Source of the DNA: Methanobacteriota archaeon
GTDB lineage: Archaea > Thermoplasmatota > Poseidoniia > Poseidoniales > Poseidoniaceae
DNA length: 41,171 nucleotides
Direction of reading: 5' to 3'
Assembly (NCBI GenBank): GCA_002706065.1
Contig: PAJM01000024.1
Span: 14,798 to 55,968 of the forward strand
Part shown: piece after piece, positions 18,401-25,972 of the stretch
How positions within the stretch are numbered: the first letter of the stretch is position 1
Layout of the letters: each line of letters starts with the position of its first letter
Program-made: the position numbers and the translations under genes
The notes under the pieces: generated by a model
Told to the model about the DNA's origin: nothing
Database searches by the model: none
Seen by the model: the letters and a program-made list of their open reading frames with translations, nothing else

Positions 18401-18576
18401 AGTGAGAGCAAAAGAGGGTAAAGATAGGTGACATCAAATTCTGTCGGTTTCGCAACCGTCGATGCTGAAACCTGCGGAACGAGTGCGATTATTGCGAGCA
18501 ACAACGCAACAATGGATTTCCGCATGGTACCAAGGCTGATATTCTTCATCATCAATACTTCGCCGCCATCATTCAC
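15472..18576 (-). CDS. Large polytopic membrane protein with a TPR-like soluble domain
   Basis: A 1034-residue protein not recognised by name. An N-terminal signal or first helix (SIVALLLAIIALVPQVSAS) is followed by about nine further hydrophobic helices up to residue about 465 (for example LLLSLFIAAILWKFFVP and LLATWMFIAVGNAVFLFTWL). A soluble helical region at about 480-790 has TPR-type spacing (ARMLIATGYIATRRLDAARGAL, ALELALDAVKQDPLGVRPR, ALCLLDRGDWHQALSIYKEL). Two or three helices and a basic, Ser/Thr-rich tail ending in HKR follow. GTG 18576 overlaps the aminotransferase stop as GTGA; ATG codons eight and nine residues in are alternatives. TPR plus membrane helices suggests a scaffold or assembly factor, which is inference. 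Confidence 0.8.
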   Translation of the reverse strand: MNDGGEVLMMKNISLGTMRKSIVALLLAIIALVPQVSASTVAKPTEFDVTYLYPLLLSLFIAAILWKFFVPRQLSALQVAFEIDDNLYEVHRLTRTTEDARDILQQGRVAFGVGLYMMGMLGVLLLIAELLFLPETYFEPNLWIIGLFVLIPIIISPWETMNAQLAGKGDTRIGATTIGTGIRRILTLSILITATIITIVYGMNQNNGKVTPVWLAITMLVFMAPTILAYGRIMGASWNMLLLNKWRTANGRRNPIDPDKPSFVNRLFSLLLVLFLITMPVTALNGIVTVFHVLYNRPSNAEEILNFGGIIGHSIYERIDLISEFLFHWEFIKSMPQFLSLYLSLNIAIVGLAFIFELTRNLILGGQTFGGMFGVTLDTPREIRTEEAAQGRQIAFAFAGFSGYTVLLLILVCYKEFGDLMPFTSNLENQGFNEEMRLLATWMFIAVGNAVFLFTWLLSIARLSPLRQIRFDLDPEERREGAVMLAGGDWMREYIDNAALQEDLDGLIRFQKQSIDGDQSLVRHEKARAKMWECAIRGLWPKSIEEAKKVLAQSGGDDDEARMLIATGYIATRRLDAARGALRGLQQPEGYDEPELLAFICEWLDPWQGSVDEDDLWDWENNSTIDHLNEKMRMLRYWAPSHSKEAIQHTDRISLISAISNIATLRMQRRHDDALELALDAVKQDPLGVRPRIAAALCLLDRGDWHQALSIYKELRESDVNDPRVKALSVILGHEADAEDIEVSLVLEKGKSLRRWLDDAPVNPVAGLATKGGIDEAINANVMIVSHEAVRRRMTPRYSPSLFYKIIQFVLLPMIFVVTGIGLDSVYGPVEGAVAAVTLFVLQFGLHRFNRQQRKQIKHRDQRSLVEYAKMMKRSKVKPSRENIPVGTHLLLSGILVTVNGVVLDIGLPGWLTERLPKDSDKTIRSRLKRNALSISKNRPGKLSILSSGWWLKRPKEEDADTPALERLIGPVAYRGRQTMVQKKTTSLNRSTSLGPSKTPVSDLNLSKRNVPTHTIASERSSYSGPRRPSSHKR

Positions 18577-19784
18577 ATTTTTCGATGCCTTTTGAGGAAG
18601 GAATCTATCCGATCAAAGGCCTCATGCAGTGTGGGGATATCTGGAAGAAAAACGAGACGAACATGACCTTTACCTTTGTCTCTACTGAAACCTGAACCGT
18701 GTACAAGTAAGACATGTTCTTCATGAAGCAGCTGTAAAACAAATTCCTTATCGTTGTCTTTCCAGTGCGCATCCGTTAATCGAACAAACATGTAGAATGC
18801 TCCTTCCGGTGCTTCGACTTCCAATCCTTCAATCGTCGCAATGCGTTCAAGACAAACATCTCGTCGTTGCTTTACCGTGTGGGAGTAGTCCTGCATCCAT
18901 GAGCGGTCCTGCTCAAGACCTGCCAAAAACCCGAGTTGTGCTGGAGTAGATGCGCACAAACGCGACCGCAGGATACGTTCAATTCCGTCCCGTACAGAAG
19001 TCAGTGTTGATTCTGGGTCGTGCAAAGCCATGTACCCTATTCGCCATCCTGGTGCATAGTAGACTTTGGAAACACCGTTCATGGTTACGACGGGTGTCGA
19101 ATCCGAACAACTGGCTGCACTGACTTGTCGGTTTGAAAAATCAAGCCCGTCATAGATTTCATCTGCAACCAAAATGCAATCTGGCCATTTCTTGAGGATG
19201 TTGAGCAATCGATCGATGTCATCCTTGCCTACCACTGCACCTGTTGGGTTGTTTGGGTTTATGAGTACAAACAAGCGAACTCGTTCGTTCATTTTCGATT
19301 CGATATCGTCAAAATCGAGGGCCCATCCTCCGGCTGAATCAAGTTGGTACTCAATCGTATCAGCTCCATACATCTGCGGATATGCCATGTACGGAGGATA
19401 ATGTGGTCCAGGGGCAAGTACCTGATCACCTTCTTCCAAAGTTGCTTGAAACAATATCTGTAACGCTTCGGTCACGCCATGACACACGTACACATCGTCC
19501 GATGTCGCAGGCCATCCTTTTCTCTTCTCATCTTGTGCGATTGCGTTGCGGAGTTCTGGTAGTCCATAGGAGGGTGAGTATCCGTTGCGACCATCGTTCA
19601 GTGCACGAGTAAATGCCTCAACCATGTGCGCAGGGGTTGGCAATCCAGGGTACGCAATAGGATCCCCAATGTTGAGTTTGATGATGGAATGACCTTGGGC
19701 TTCAAGTTCTGTAGCAGGAACAACAACATCACGTATTGCGTACTCAATGTTGAGTGAACGCTGTGTTGCTGGTATTTCGGGCAT
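18573..19784 (-). CDS. Class I/II aminotransferase (alanine/aspartate type)
   Basis: A PLP-dependent fold-type I aminotransferase, about 403 residues from ATG 19784. Visible marks are KLNIGDPIAYPGLPTP, GRNGYSPSYGLPELRNAIA, the ligand region CHGVTEALQILFQ, LINPNNPTGAVV (substrate-carboxylate and PLP contacts), VADEIYDGLDF, the Schiff-base lysine in MNGVSKVYYAPGWRIGYM, and the C-terminal FSRDKGKGHVRLVFL with the conserved Arg. Similarity is to AlaA/AspC-type enzymes; the amino donor cannot be fixed from motifs. ATG 19790 and ATG 19784 are both possible (ATG TTG ATG CCC); MPEIPATQRS is the more typical start. The track's 19832 start would run back into the EVE gene. The 3' end overlaps the next gene as GTGA. 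Confidence 0.9.
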   Translation of the reverse strand: MPEIPATQRSLNIEYAIRDVVVPATELEAQGHSIIKLNIGDPIAYPGLPTPAHMVEAFTRALNDGRNGYSPSYGLPELRNAIAQDEKRKGWPATSDDVYVCHGVTEALQILFQATLEEGDQVLAPGPHYPPYMAYPQMYGADTIEYQLDSAGGWALDFDDIESKMNERVRLFVLINPNNPTGAVVGKDDIDRLLNILKKWPDCILVADEIYDGLDFSNRQVSAASCSDSTPVVTMNGVSKVYYAPGWRIGYMALHDPESTLTSVRDGIERILRSRLCASTPAQLGFLAGLEQDRSWMQDYSHTVKQRRDVCLERIATIEGLEVEAPEGAFYMFVRLTDAHWKDNDKEFVLQLLHEEHVLLVHGSGFSRDKGKGHVRLVFLPDIPTLHEAFDRIDSFLKRHRKM

Positions 19785-19795
19785 CAACATCACCA

Positions 19796-20272
19796 CTACA
19801 ATTGCGAGAACGTCACTCCACCCATCTGACAAATGTGCTTGAATTCATTTTCTTGTACGGGTTGAATCGAGAGGCGTTGTCCTCGACGAATCAACAACAT
19901 GTCAGCAAGAGCTACTTCCTCTCGAACGGTGTTGAGTGCGACTGTGGTCTCGAGTTCACATACGGGCTCAATGTCGACCATAAACCACCGAGGGGCTTCT
20001 GGTGTTGATTTTTCATCAAAATATTTCGACGAAGAATCCCATGATGTAAAGTCTCCATATCCTTCTCGACAGACCTTCGCAATTCCAGCAACGTGCGGTG
20101 GTTTGCAATTTGAATGATAAAACAAAATGAGATCTCCTATCTTCATTTCATCTCGCATCATGTTTCGCGCCTGATAATTACGAACACCATCCCAGTGCGT
20201 CTTTCCATCGGCTACAAGTTGCGCATAAGGATAAACATCGAGTTCGGACTTCATCAGCCAATACTTGACCAT
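19796..20272 (-). CDS. EVE-domain protein (THYN1/UPF0310-like)
   Basis: A 158-residue single-domain protein of the EVE family, a PUA-like fold related to YTH domains and implicated in recognising modified bases in nucleic acids. Family marks are YWLMKSELDVYPYAQLVADG, THWDGVRNYQARNMMRDEM, GDLILFYHSNCKPPHVAGIA, a W-F-M-V-D-I strand and the C-terminal ADMLLIRRGQRLSIQPV with ICQMGG. By homology the start is ATG 20272 (MVKYWLMKSE). An in-frame GTG at 20317 overlaps the upstream RND gene stop as GTGA and would add 15 residues; ribosome entry there is possible. It lies between the RND gene and the aminotransferase. A role in base-modification sensing is family knowledge and not shown here. Confidence 0.88.
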   Translation of the reverse strand: MVKYWLMKSELDVYPYAQLVADGKTHWDGVRNYQARNMMRDEMKIGDLILFYHSNCKPPHVAGIAKVCREGYGDFTSWDSSSKYFDEKSTPEAPRWFMVDIEPVCELETTVALNTVREEVALADMLLIRRGQRLSIQPVQENEFKHICQMGGVTFSQL

Positions 20273-20313
20273 GTTTGATGATAGGGATACAGGTCTTATC
20301 CCTTTGCTTGGCT

Positions 20314-23300
20314 TCACCACGCTTCTTTGTTCTTAGAATCTACGACGAGAACGGCTTCCAAAACGTCGGGATGATCTGCTTTCATCTTTCCAAGGCCAAG
20401 ACGTCTCGACATGGCCGAAGGGCCACCAACAACACCAATTCCGAATTTTTCAAGCGTGATAAAGATGGCAGGTAACAAGAGCAACGCGCTCGCTGCAGCC
20501 ACCCAGAGTAAAATTAGGATGACCGTTACGAACGGCTTGATTTCTGGAATCGGAATCTGATATGCGGTAAACATACCAAGCGAAGTGACGACAGCGGCCT
20601 CAAACAGGGACATGCCTGTACCGACAGCAGCAGAACGAATCGCTTCGATGCCGCCGCCAAGTTCACGAATACGATTCGCAATGTGAATAGAGAAATCAAC
20701 CCCGACCCCCACTAAAATGGAACCTATCATCACCGTGACCAAGGATAAGGGAACATCCATTTGCCACATGACCAACCATTGAAGGGCGACTGTAGCAATC
20801 ACTGGCGAGGTTGTTAGAATTGAATAGCGGATGTCTCTGAACACAATTGCAAGAACAATGAGTGTCAAAACAATTGCAAATCCGAGGGAAGTCCATTGCG
20901 AGTCGACGATCAGTTTGTTGACTTCAATAGCGGTTGCAGCGACTCCAGTTAGCTTCTCTGCTCGCTCTTGGTGTGTTCCTTGGAATCCTTCAGAATACTC
21001 GTTGATCTGCTCGACCGCTACCGCCGTATCGGCGACTGGGATAAACGGCATATCGATGTAGATCAGCGTTCGATCATAATTCGAATTGATGAAAATTTCA
21101 CGCATTTCCTTCGTCAAGGATGAGTAGAATACATCCAACAGGAAGATCTGGCTTTGCGTTGAACCTGGCAGACCAAATTCTTCAGGAGTTGTCAGCAAAT
21201 CCCAGAACGTGGCCCCCTGCGTTACTTGCTGATCCAAAAGAATCTCGAAGGTATCTCGAACATCTTCAGGGAGGAATTCATACCCGGGTAACTCTTGAAT
21301 TTGTGAGAGAATGGGTTGACCAGAAATGGTCGGTGCAAGGCCTGTTGCTTTCATTAGGAACACCACTGAAACTGCAGAAGCATTCTCTACCGTATTCAGG
21401 TTCCGTTCTAACCCATCGATAATTTTCAGATTTTGTGCCGGATCGTCGTTTGTAGGATCATTATCTGTCACATCTCCTGATACATTTGCATGAACCAACA
21501 CCATTCCGATTTGACCGGCGTTAAATTCACGACTGTACTGTTTCATCTTGATGACTGGCTGCTCACCTTCAGGTGCCATACCAAGTAAGTCGATGTTTTC
21601 CTCAACATTGGCTTGCCCTAGCGTAGCCGACAACAAAACCAAAATGAGGAAAAAGCCAATGACACTCGTATTTCGCTTGACAGGGACATCAACAGCAGCA
21701 TCGAACACCTTCAGTGGAGGATGTTTGGGTTTTCGTAAGTCAAGGATCAGCGTTAGATTTGGAACCATGAACATCGTAAGAATGTAGACAATGACAATCC
21801 CGCCAGAAAGGGCGATACCTACGGTTTTTATCGGAGCCATCGGAGTGAATATCAGCGAAATAAAACCAATGACCGTTGTAACTGCAGACAAAAATACTGC
21901 TCGTCCCGTCGATTGCATCGACGCTTTCATTTTCTCACTTCGACTTCCTTCTTCTTCCGCGTAACGATTAGTGATGTGAAGGCCATATGAAACGCCAAGC
22001 GCCAACAAAATCGGTCCTACGATAATGACCGTCATGGTCACTTCGTAATTTGAGGCTCCAATTATCCCAAGTGTCCAAAAGACTGCACACAATGTCGGAA
22101 GACCTGCAATGATGACGACTTTAATCCCTTGAATTGGGCGAATTCCGGAAATACCTGCCTGGAGCAGGTCTGAGTGGAAAACGAACAATCCAAGTGCGAC
22201 AAGGACAACAGCCATTGGGAAAATTTCCCAGAACAATCGGAATGAAAATTCTGTAACAGAGTTAGTAATCGGGACCGGACCCGTAAGTGTCATCTTGAGC
22301 CCAAGGTCTTCCCAAGTGCATCGATCAGCACTTGCAGGATTTCCGTTTTGATCAAACTCACACGGGCGTTGCTCAGTTGAGATGTTGTCCAATCGTTCTT
22401 GTGTGGCCTTGATGATGTCTTTCGCTTCAACAGTATCCACAACTGCTACTGCCATAATTGCGCGGTCGAGTTTGAGATCCTCCCCTCCAAGACAACCGTT
22501 GTCATCTGCTCCATCAACTCCAGGCTGACCACTGCATGCATTGGTGTTTCTAGCCAATTTATCCAAACCTGGCGTAGGGGAACCATCGTTCTCGTACATC
22601 TCTCCAATGATGAGGTCAATTGTTGTTTGAGATGGAATTTCATAACCACCTGCAAATTGATCATCACCAGCTGAAAGCGCAGTAATTACGCTTGCAGCAA
22701 AATTCTCACACCCCTCTTGGAAGGATGGACATTGCCGTCCAAGCTCAGTGATGAACGCATCTCGTACACGAGGTAAACTTGAGTTGATTTCCTTCAGGAC
22801 CGTTGATATGGACAGAATGTAAATGACATCATCACTCTCGTTGTCAGAGACATAGGGATTGATGTTCTTTTCAACATAACTTATCTCTTGGAGAATACGC
22901 TGATCCGTAATGTTGTTCTTGTCCGATTCAATGTAAATGACCATGACGTTTGTCGTCCAGTCCTCTTCGACCATGCCGATGAGTTCCTTGACTTCACTAC
23001 CGTCAGGGAGGTAGACCTCCATGTCGCCATTTACGTTGAGGGCAGGTTCGTTTGGATCATCGTCGAATTGCGTGTCATCCAAGAATCCAGATGTGGTCAC
23101 AAAATACAATGTCATCATCAAAAAGAGGGCAACTGTTGCGATTGGAAAGCGAGTAATAACCCCGGTTGCACCGGTTTTTTGCCATTCTCTTTTCAACCTC
23201 TTCGGGGCTTCCAATACAGCATCGACTGCTTTCTTAGCATCGAAGTCTCGAACACGGGCAGAGATGTCAACAGAAGCAACTCGTACACGGTTCCGACTGT

Positions 23301-23427
23301 AATCAGCAATCGCTTGTATGCGTCCGACGTCCTCACCATCAGGGATTGAAGATGTGTCTTCAACTTCGTCCGACATGGTGGAACCCAACACATCCTCGGA
23401 CCCTTCATTGAAAGAATTGCCGTCCAT
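20314..23427 (-). CDS. RND superfamily (MMPL/SSD-type) membrane transporter
   Basis: A 1037-residue transporter with the duplicated RND layout. There is a cytosolic N-terminus of about 90 residues and a first helix (FPIATVALFLMMTLYFVTTSGF). A large extracytoplasmic loop (about 115-375) is followed by a cluster of helices that includes VIIVGPILLALGVSYGLHITNRYAEEE. The pattern then repeats, ending with VMIGSILVGVGVDFSIHIANRIRE and LLLLPAIFITLEK. The paired GxGV[SD][YF]xxHIxNR motifs in TM4 are typical of MMPL/predicted exporter members and carry the proton-relay region. The substrate (lipid, polyketide or drug) cannot be read. It is the first gene of the minus-strand run and diverges from valS; its TGA overlaps a GTG in frame with the EVE gene. 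Confidence 0.9.
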   Translation of the reverse strand: MDGNSFNEGSEDVLGSTMSDEVEDTSSIPDGEDVGRIQAIADYSRNRVRVASVDISARVRDFDAKKAVDAVLEAPKRLKREWQKTGATGVITRFPIATVALFLMMTLYFVTTSGFLDDTQFDDDPNEPALNVNGDMEVYLPDGSEVKELIGMVEEDWTTNVMVIYIESDKNNITDQRILQEISYVEKNINPYVSDNESDDVIYILSISTVLKEINSSLPRVRDAFITELGRQCPSFQEGCENFAASVITALSAGDDQFAGGYEIPSQTTIDLIIGEMYENDGSPTPGLDKLARNTNACSGQPGVDGADDNGCLGGEDLKLDRAIMAVAVVDTVEAKDIIKATQERLDNISTEQRPCEFDQNGNPASADRCTWEDLGLKMTLTGPVPITNSVTEFSFRLFWEIFPMAVVLVALGLFVFHSDLLQAGISGIRPIQGIKVVIIAGLPTLCAVFWTLGIIGASNYEVTMTVIIVGPILLALGVSYGLHITNRYAEEEGSRSEKMKASMQSTGRAVFLSAVTTVIGFISLIFTPMAPIKTVGIALSGGIVIVYILTMFMVPNLTLILDLRKPKHPPLKVFDAAVDVPVKRNTSVIGFFLILVLLSATLGQANVEENIDLLGMAPEGEQPVIKMKQYSREFNAGQIGMVLVHANVSGDVTDNDPTNDDPAQNLKIIDGLERNLNTVENASAVSVVFLMKATGLAPTISGQPILSQIQELPGYEFLPEDVRDTFEILLDQQVTQGATFWDLLTTPEEFGLPGSTQSQIFLLDVFYSSLTKEMREIFINSNYDRTLIYIDMPFIPVADTAVAVEQINEYSEGFQGTHQERAEKLTGVAATAIEVNKLIVDSQWTSLGFAIVLTLIVLAIVFRDIRYSILTTSPVIATVALQWLVMWQMDVPLSLVTVMIGSILVGVGVDFSIHIANRIRELGGGIEAIRSAAVGTGMSLFEAAVVTSLGMFTAYQIPIPEIKPFVTVILILLWVAAASALLLLPAIFITLEKFGIGVVGGPSAMSRRLGLGKMKADHPDVLEAVLVVDSKNKEAW

Positions 23428-23509
23428 TTGTGAGGGAACCGTTGAAAAACCAACGGAGACAGGGCCAACTGGACCCCCCCATTAACAGGGGGAAGGGCCG
23501 GTGTTAAGC
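23428..23509. promoter_or_regulatory. Divergent RND/valS spacer with two short inverted repeats
   Basis: The 82-base spacer between the divergent RND and valS genes contains CCGTTG (23439-23444) pairing with CAACGG (23451-23456) across a six-base gap, and CCCCC (23476-23480) pairing with GGGGG (23488-23492) across ATTAACA. The second lies 18 bases before the valS ATG. These could be operators or, if transcribed, mRNA hairpins in the valS leader. No clear TATA box was recognised. Confidence 0.4.
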
Positions 23510-25972
23510 ATGGGAACGCCTCGACTTCCAGACAAACGATGGTCAATCGACCTCGAAAAGAAAATTCAAGAAGACCACTACGCAGATGAACCGAGCTACC
23601 AAGCTCGCTATGGGTTCAGGCCAGATAGTGGCAAACCTATCTTTGTGATCGATACACCTCCACCGTACCCGTCCGGAACGTGGCATATCGGAGCTGTTGC
23701 TCAATATTCAATGATCGATGTACTTGCACGTTCTCAGCGATTGCTTGGAAAGGAAGTATACTTTCCCTGGGGAGTTGATCGAAACGGAATCAACATCGAA
23801 TTTACTGTTGAGAAAAACACCAAGCGGAAAATGAAAACCTATGACAGGGAGGAATTCCTCAACTTGTGTCGAGAGACGATTGAAACCTTTACTCAAGCAA
23901 TGCGGAAAACAGCCGCTCGTGTTGGGTTATCATGTGATTTTGCAGCCGAATATCTCACGGATGCTCCAGATTACCGTTCCGTTACTCAATCGATTTTTAT
24001 TGAACTGTTCAAAAAAGGAGACATCGTTGAAGATCTCCGACCAAACATCTACGATCCAGTTGAAGGGACGACAATCGCCGATGCAGAAGTTGAACGTGTT
24101 GGCCGCATGACAAAACTTGTCGACGTCCGTTGGACAACGGAAGACGGGGAAGAACTCGTAATTTCTACAACCCGTCCTGAAATGATTTGTGCATGTGGAG
24201 TTGTCGTAGTCCACCCGGATGATGAACGGTATCAACATCTTGTAGGACAACGTGTAACGCTACCTATGCCGGTGAATGGACGTAGTACATCGGTTGAAAT
24301 ACAAACCCACGCATCTGTCAAATCTGAATTTGGCAGTGGAATTTTGATGGTGTGTTCTTTTGGTGATCAAAATGACGTTGCTGTCTTCCGAGAACTTGGG
24401 TTGACGCCATTTCAGGCCATCGATTTGAACGGATGCATGACTGGAATTTCAGGATCCCTTGAAGGTTTGACTGTTCTTGAAGCACGTGCAAAAGCAATTG
24501 AAATGCTTGATTCCAACGGACTCATCGCTTCAGTTGAAGAGCGCCAACAAGAGATTCCTGTCTCAGAACGAGGGAAAAATCCAGTTGAGATTATTCTATT
24601 GAAGGAATGGTATGTACGACAAACCCACATTCAGGACAAGATGCTTGAATTGATTGAAGAGATTGAATTCCATCCACCTCGCAACCGACAATTCTTGCTG
24701 GATTGGATGGAAAACATCAGTATCGACTGGCCCATCTCTCGTCGCCGATGGTACCACACAGAGATTCCGATTTGGTATTCCGAAGATGAAACACACATCA
24801 TCGTCCCTCCTGCGGGACAATATGTCCAACCGTGGAAGGATTCACCACCTGAAGGCTCGAGAGTCTTACGTAGAGATACGCGAGAGGATGTCGGTGATTA
24901 TTCTGCACTTCAGAACGAGATGGGAGAGATTCGCGGAGAAGAAAAGGTGTTCGATACATGGATGGATTCGTCCAACTCCAACCTCTTCGTTAGTGGCTAC
25001 CTCAATCAACCCGATGTGTTCGACAAGGCATTCCCAACAGCATTGCGTCCTCAAGGAAAAGAAATTGTTCGCACGTGGTTGTACTATACACTCCTGAAAT
25101 CTACGTTGCTCTTAGAACAACCCGGTTTCAAACACGTATGGATCGACGGACTTGGAATGGATCCTTGGGGTCGAAAGATGTCCAAATCATTGGGCAACGG
25201 CATCGATGCAGATAGCGTCCTTGAATGTGGAGCTGGTGGCCGAACCGGATCATGGAAAGTTCGTGGACCAGATGGTTCAGTCAATCTGAAAGCCAACAAA
25301 ATTGGAAGCGAATGTTTCCGATTGTGGAAAGCCTGTGAAGCACAAGTTGGTGATGATTTTCACATCAACCCGGAAGAGATTGAATCGAAGTATTTTGGCG
25401 TTTTAACGAAAATCTTCAACGTTGCACGTTTTGCAAGCCAATTCGAATGTCCAGAACAAGAACCATCAACGCCTTACCCCATCGAAGACCGATGGATTCA
25501 ATCCGAGTTTGCAGCGATGATGACATCGGTTGAAGAGTCATGGGCATCTCTTGACATTTACACCGCAACACAGGCGCTCAAGACCTTTGGGACTGGAGTA
25601 CTCCCGTCGCATTGGTTAGAAATGGCAAAATCACGACTGTACGATGGAGATGAACATGCTGCATGGACCATACATCGCGTTCTGAAAGATTTCCTCGCTG
25701 CATTCAGTCCAATATGTCCTTTCTTCTGTCACCACATCTCGATGACATTGTATGATGAAAGCGCGGTTGATGTGGATGCGTTCCCAGAGTTACCAACCAT
25801 CGATACAGAATTGAATGCTCGAACAACCGAAATTGAGGCGTTCAACAGTGAAGTCTGGAAGACCAAAAAAGAAAACGGATTATCACTTAACGCTGAAATT
25901 GAGGGGATTGTCATCCCTGAATCACTTGAAGCATTCCGAATGACGCTAACTCGAATGCATAAATTACTCTGA
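23510..25972 (+). CDS. valS: Valyl-tRNA synthetase (archaeal type)
   Basis: An 820-residue class Ia synthetase that charges tRNA-Val. Marks are FVIDTPPPYPSGTWHIGA (signature HIGH region), VYFPWGVDRNGINIEFTVEK, the editing-domain stretch ISTTRPEMICACGVVVVHP, DWPISRRRWYHTEIPIW, VFDTWMDSSNS and KMSKSLGNGID near residue 556. The anticodon-binding helices follow and the bacterial C-terminal coiled coil is missing, as usual in archaea. The fourth residue of HIGH is Ala here, and the usual D-x-H-G-L is D-R-N-G-I. Start ATG 23510 (MGTPRLPDKRWS) is preferred over the track's GTG 23501. The 3' end overlaps convergent dinB by nine bases. Confidence 0.92.
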   Translation: MGTPRLPDKRWSIDLEKKIQEDHYADEPSYQARYGFRPDSGKPIFVIDTPPPYPSGTWHIGAVAQYSMIDVLARSQRLLGKEVYFPWGVDRNGINIEFTVEKNTKRKMKTYDREEFLNLCRETIETFTQAMRKTAARVGLSCDFAAEYLTDAPDYRSVTQSIFIELFKKGDIVEDLRPNIYDPVEGTTIADAEVERVGRMTKLVDVRWTTEDGEELVISTTRPEMICACGVVVVHPDDERYQHLVGQRVTLPMPVNGRSTSVEIQTHASVKSEFGSGILMVCSFGDQNDVAVFRELGLTPFQAIDLNGCMTGISGSLEGLTVLEARAKAIEMLDSNGLIASVEERQQEIPVSERGKNPVEIILLKEWYVRQTHIQDKMLELIEEIEFHPPRNRQFLLDWMENISIDWPISRRRWYHTEIPIWYSEDETHIIVPPAGQYVQPWKDSPPEGSRVLRRDTREDVGDYSALQNEMGEIRGEEKVFDTWMDSSNSNLFVSGYLNQPDVFDKAFPTALRPQGKEIVRTWLYYTLLKSTLLLEQPGFKHVWIDGLGMDPWGRKMSKSLGNGIDADSVLECGAGGRTGSWKVRGPDGSVNLKANKIGSECFRLWKACEAQVGDDFHINPEEIESKYFGVLTKIFNVARFASQFECPEQEPSTPYPIEDRWIQSEFAAMMTSVEESWASLDIYTATQALKTFGTGVLPSHWLEMAKSRLYDGDEHAAWTIHRVLKDFLAAFSPICPFFCHHISMTLYDESAVDVDAFPELPTIDTELNARTTEIEAFNSEVWKTKKENGLSLNAEIEGIVIPESLEAFRMTLTRMHKLL

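Noticed and set aside
22888-23349. 153-residue plus-strand ORF
   Set aside because: Shadow of the RND transporter gene in the opposite strand.
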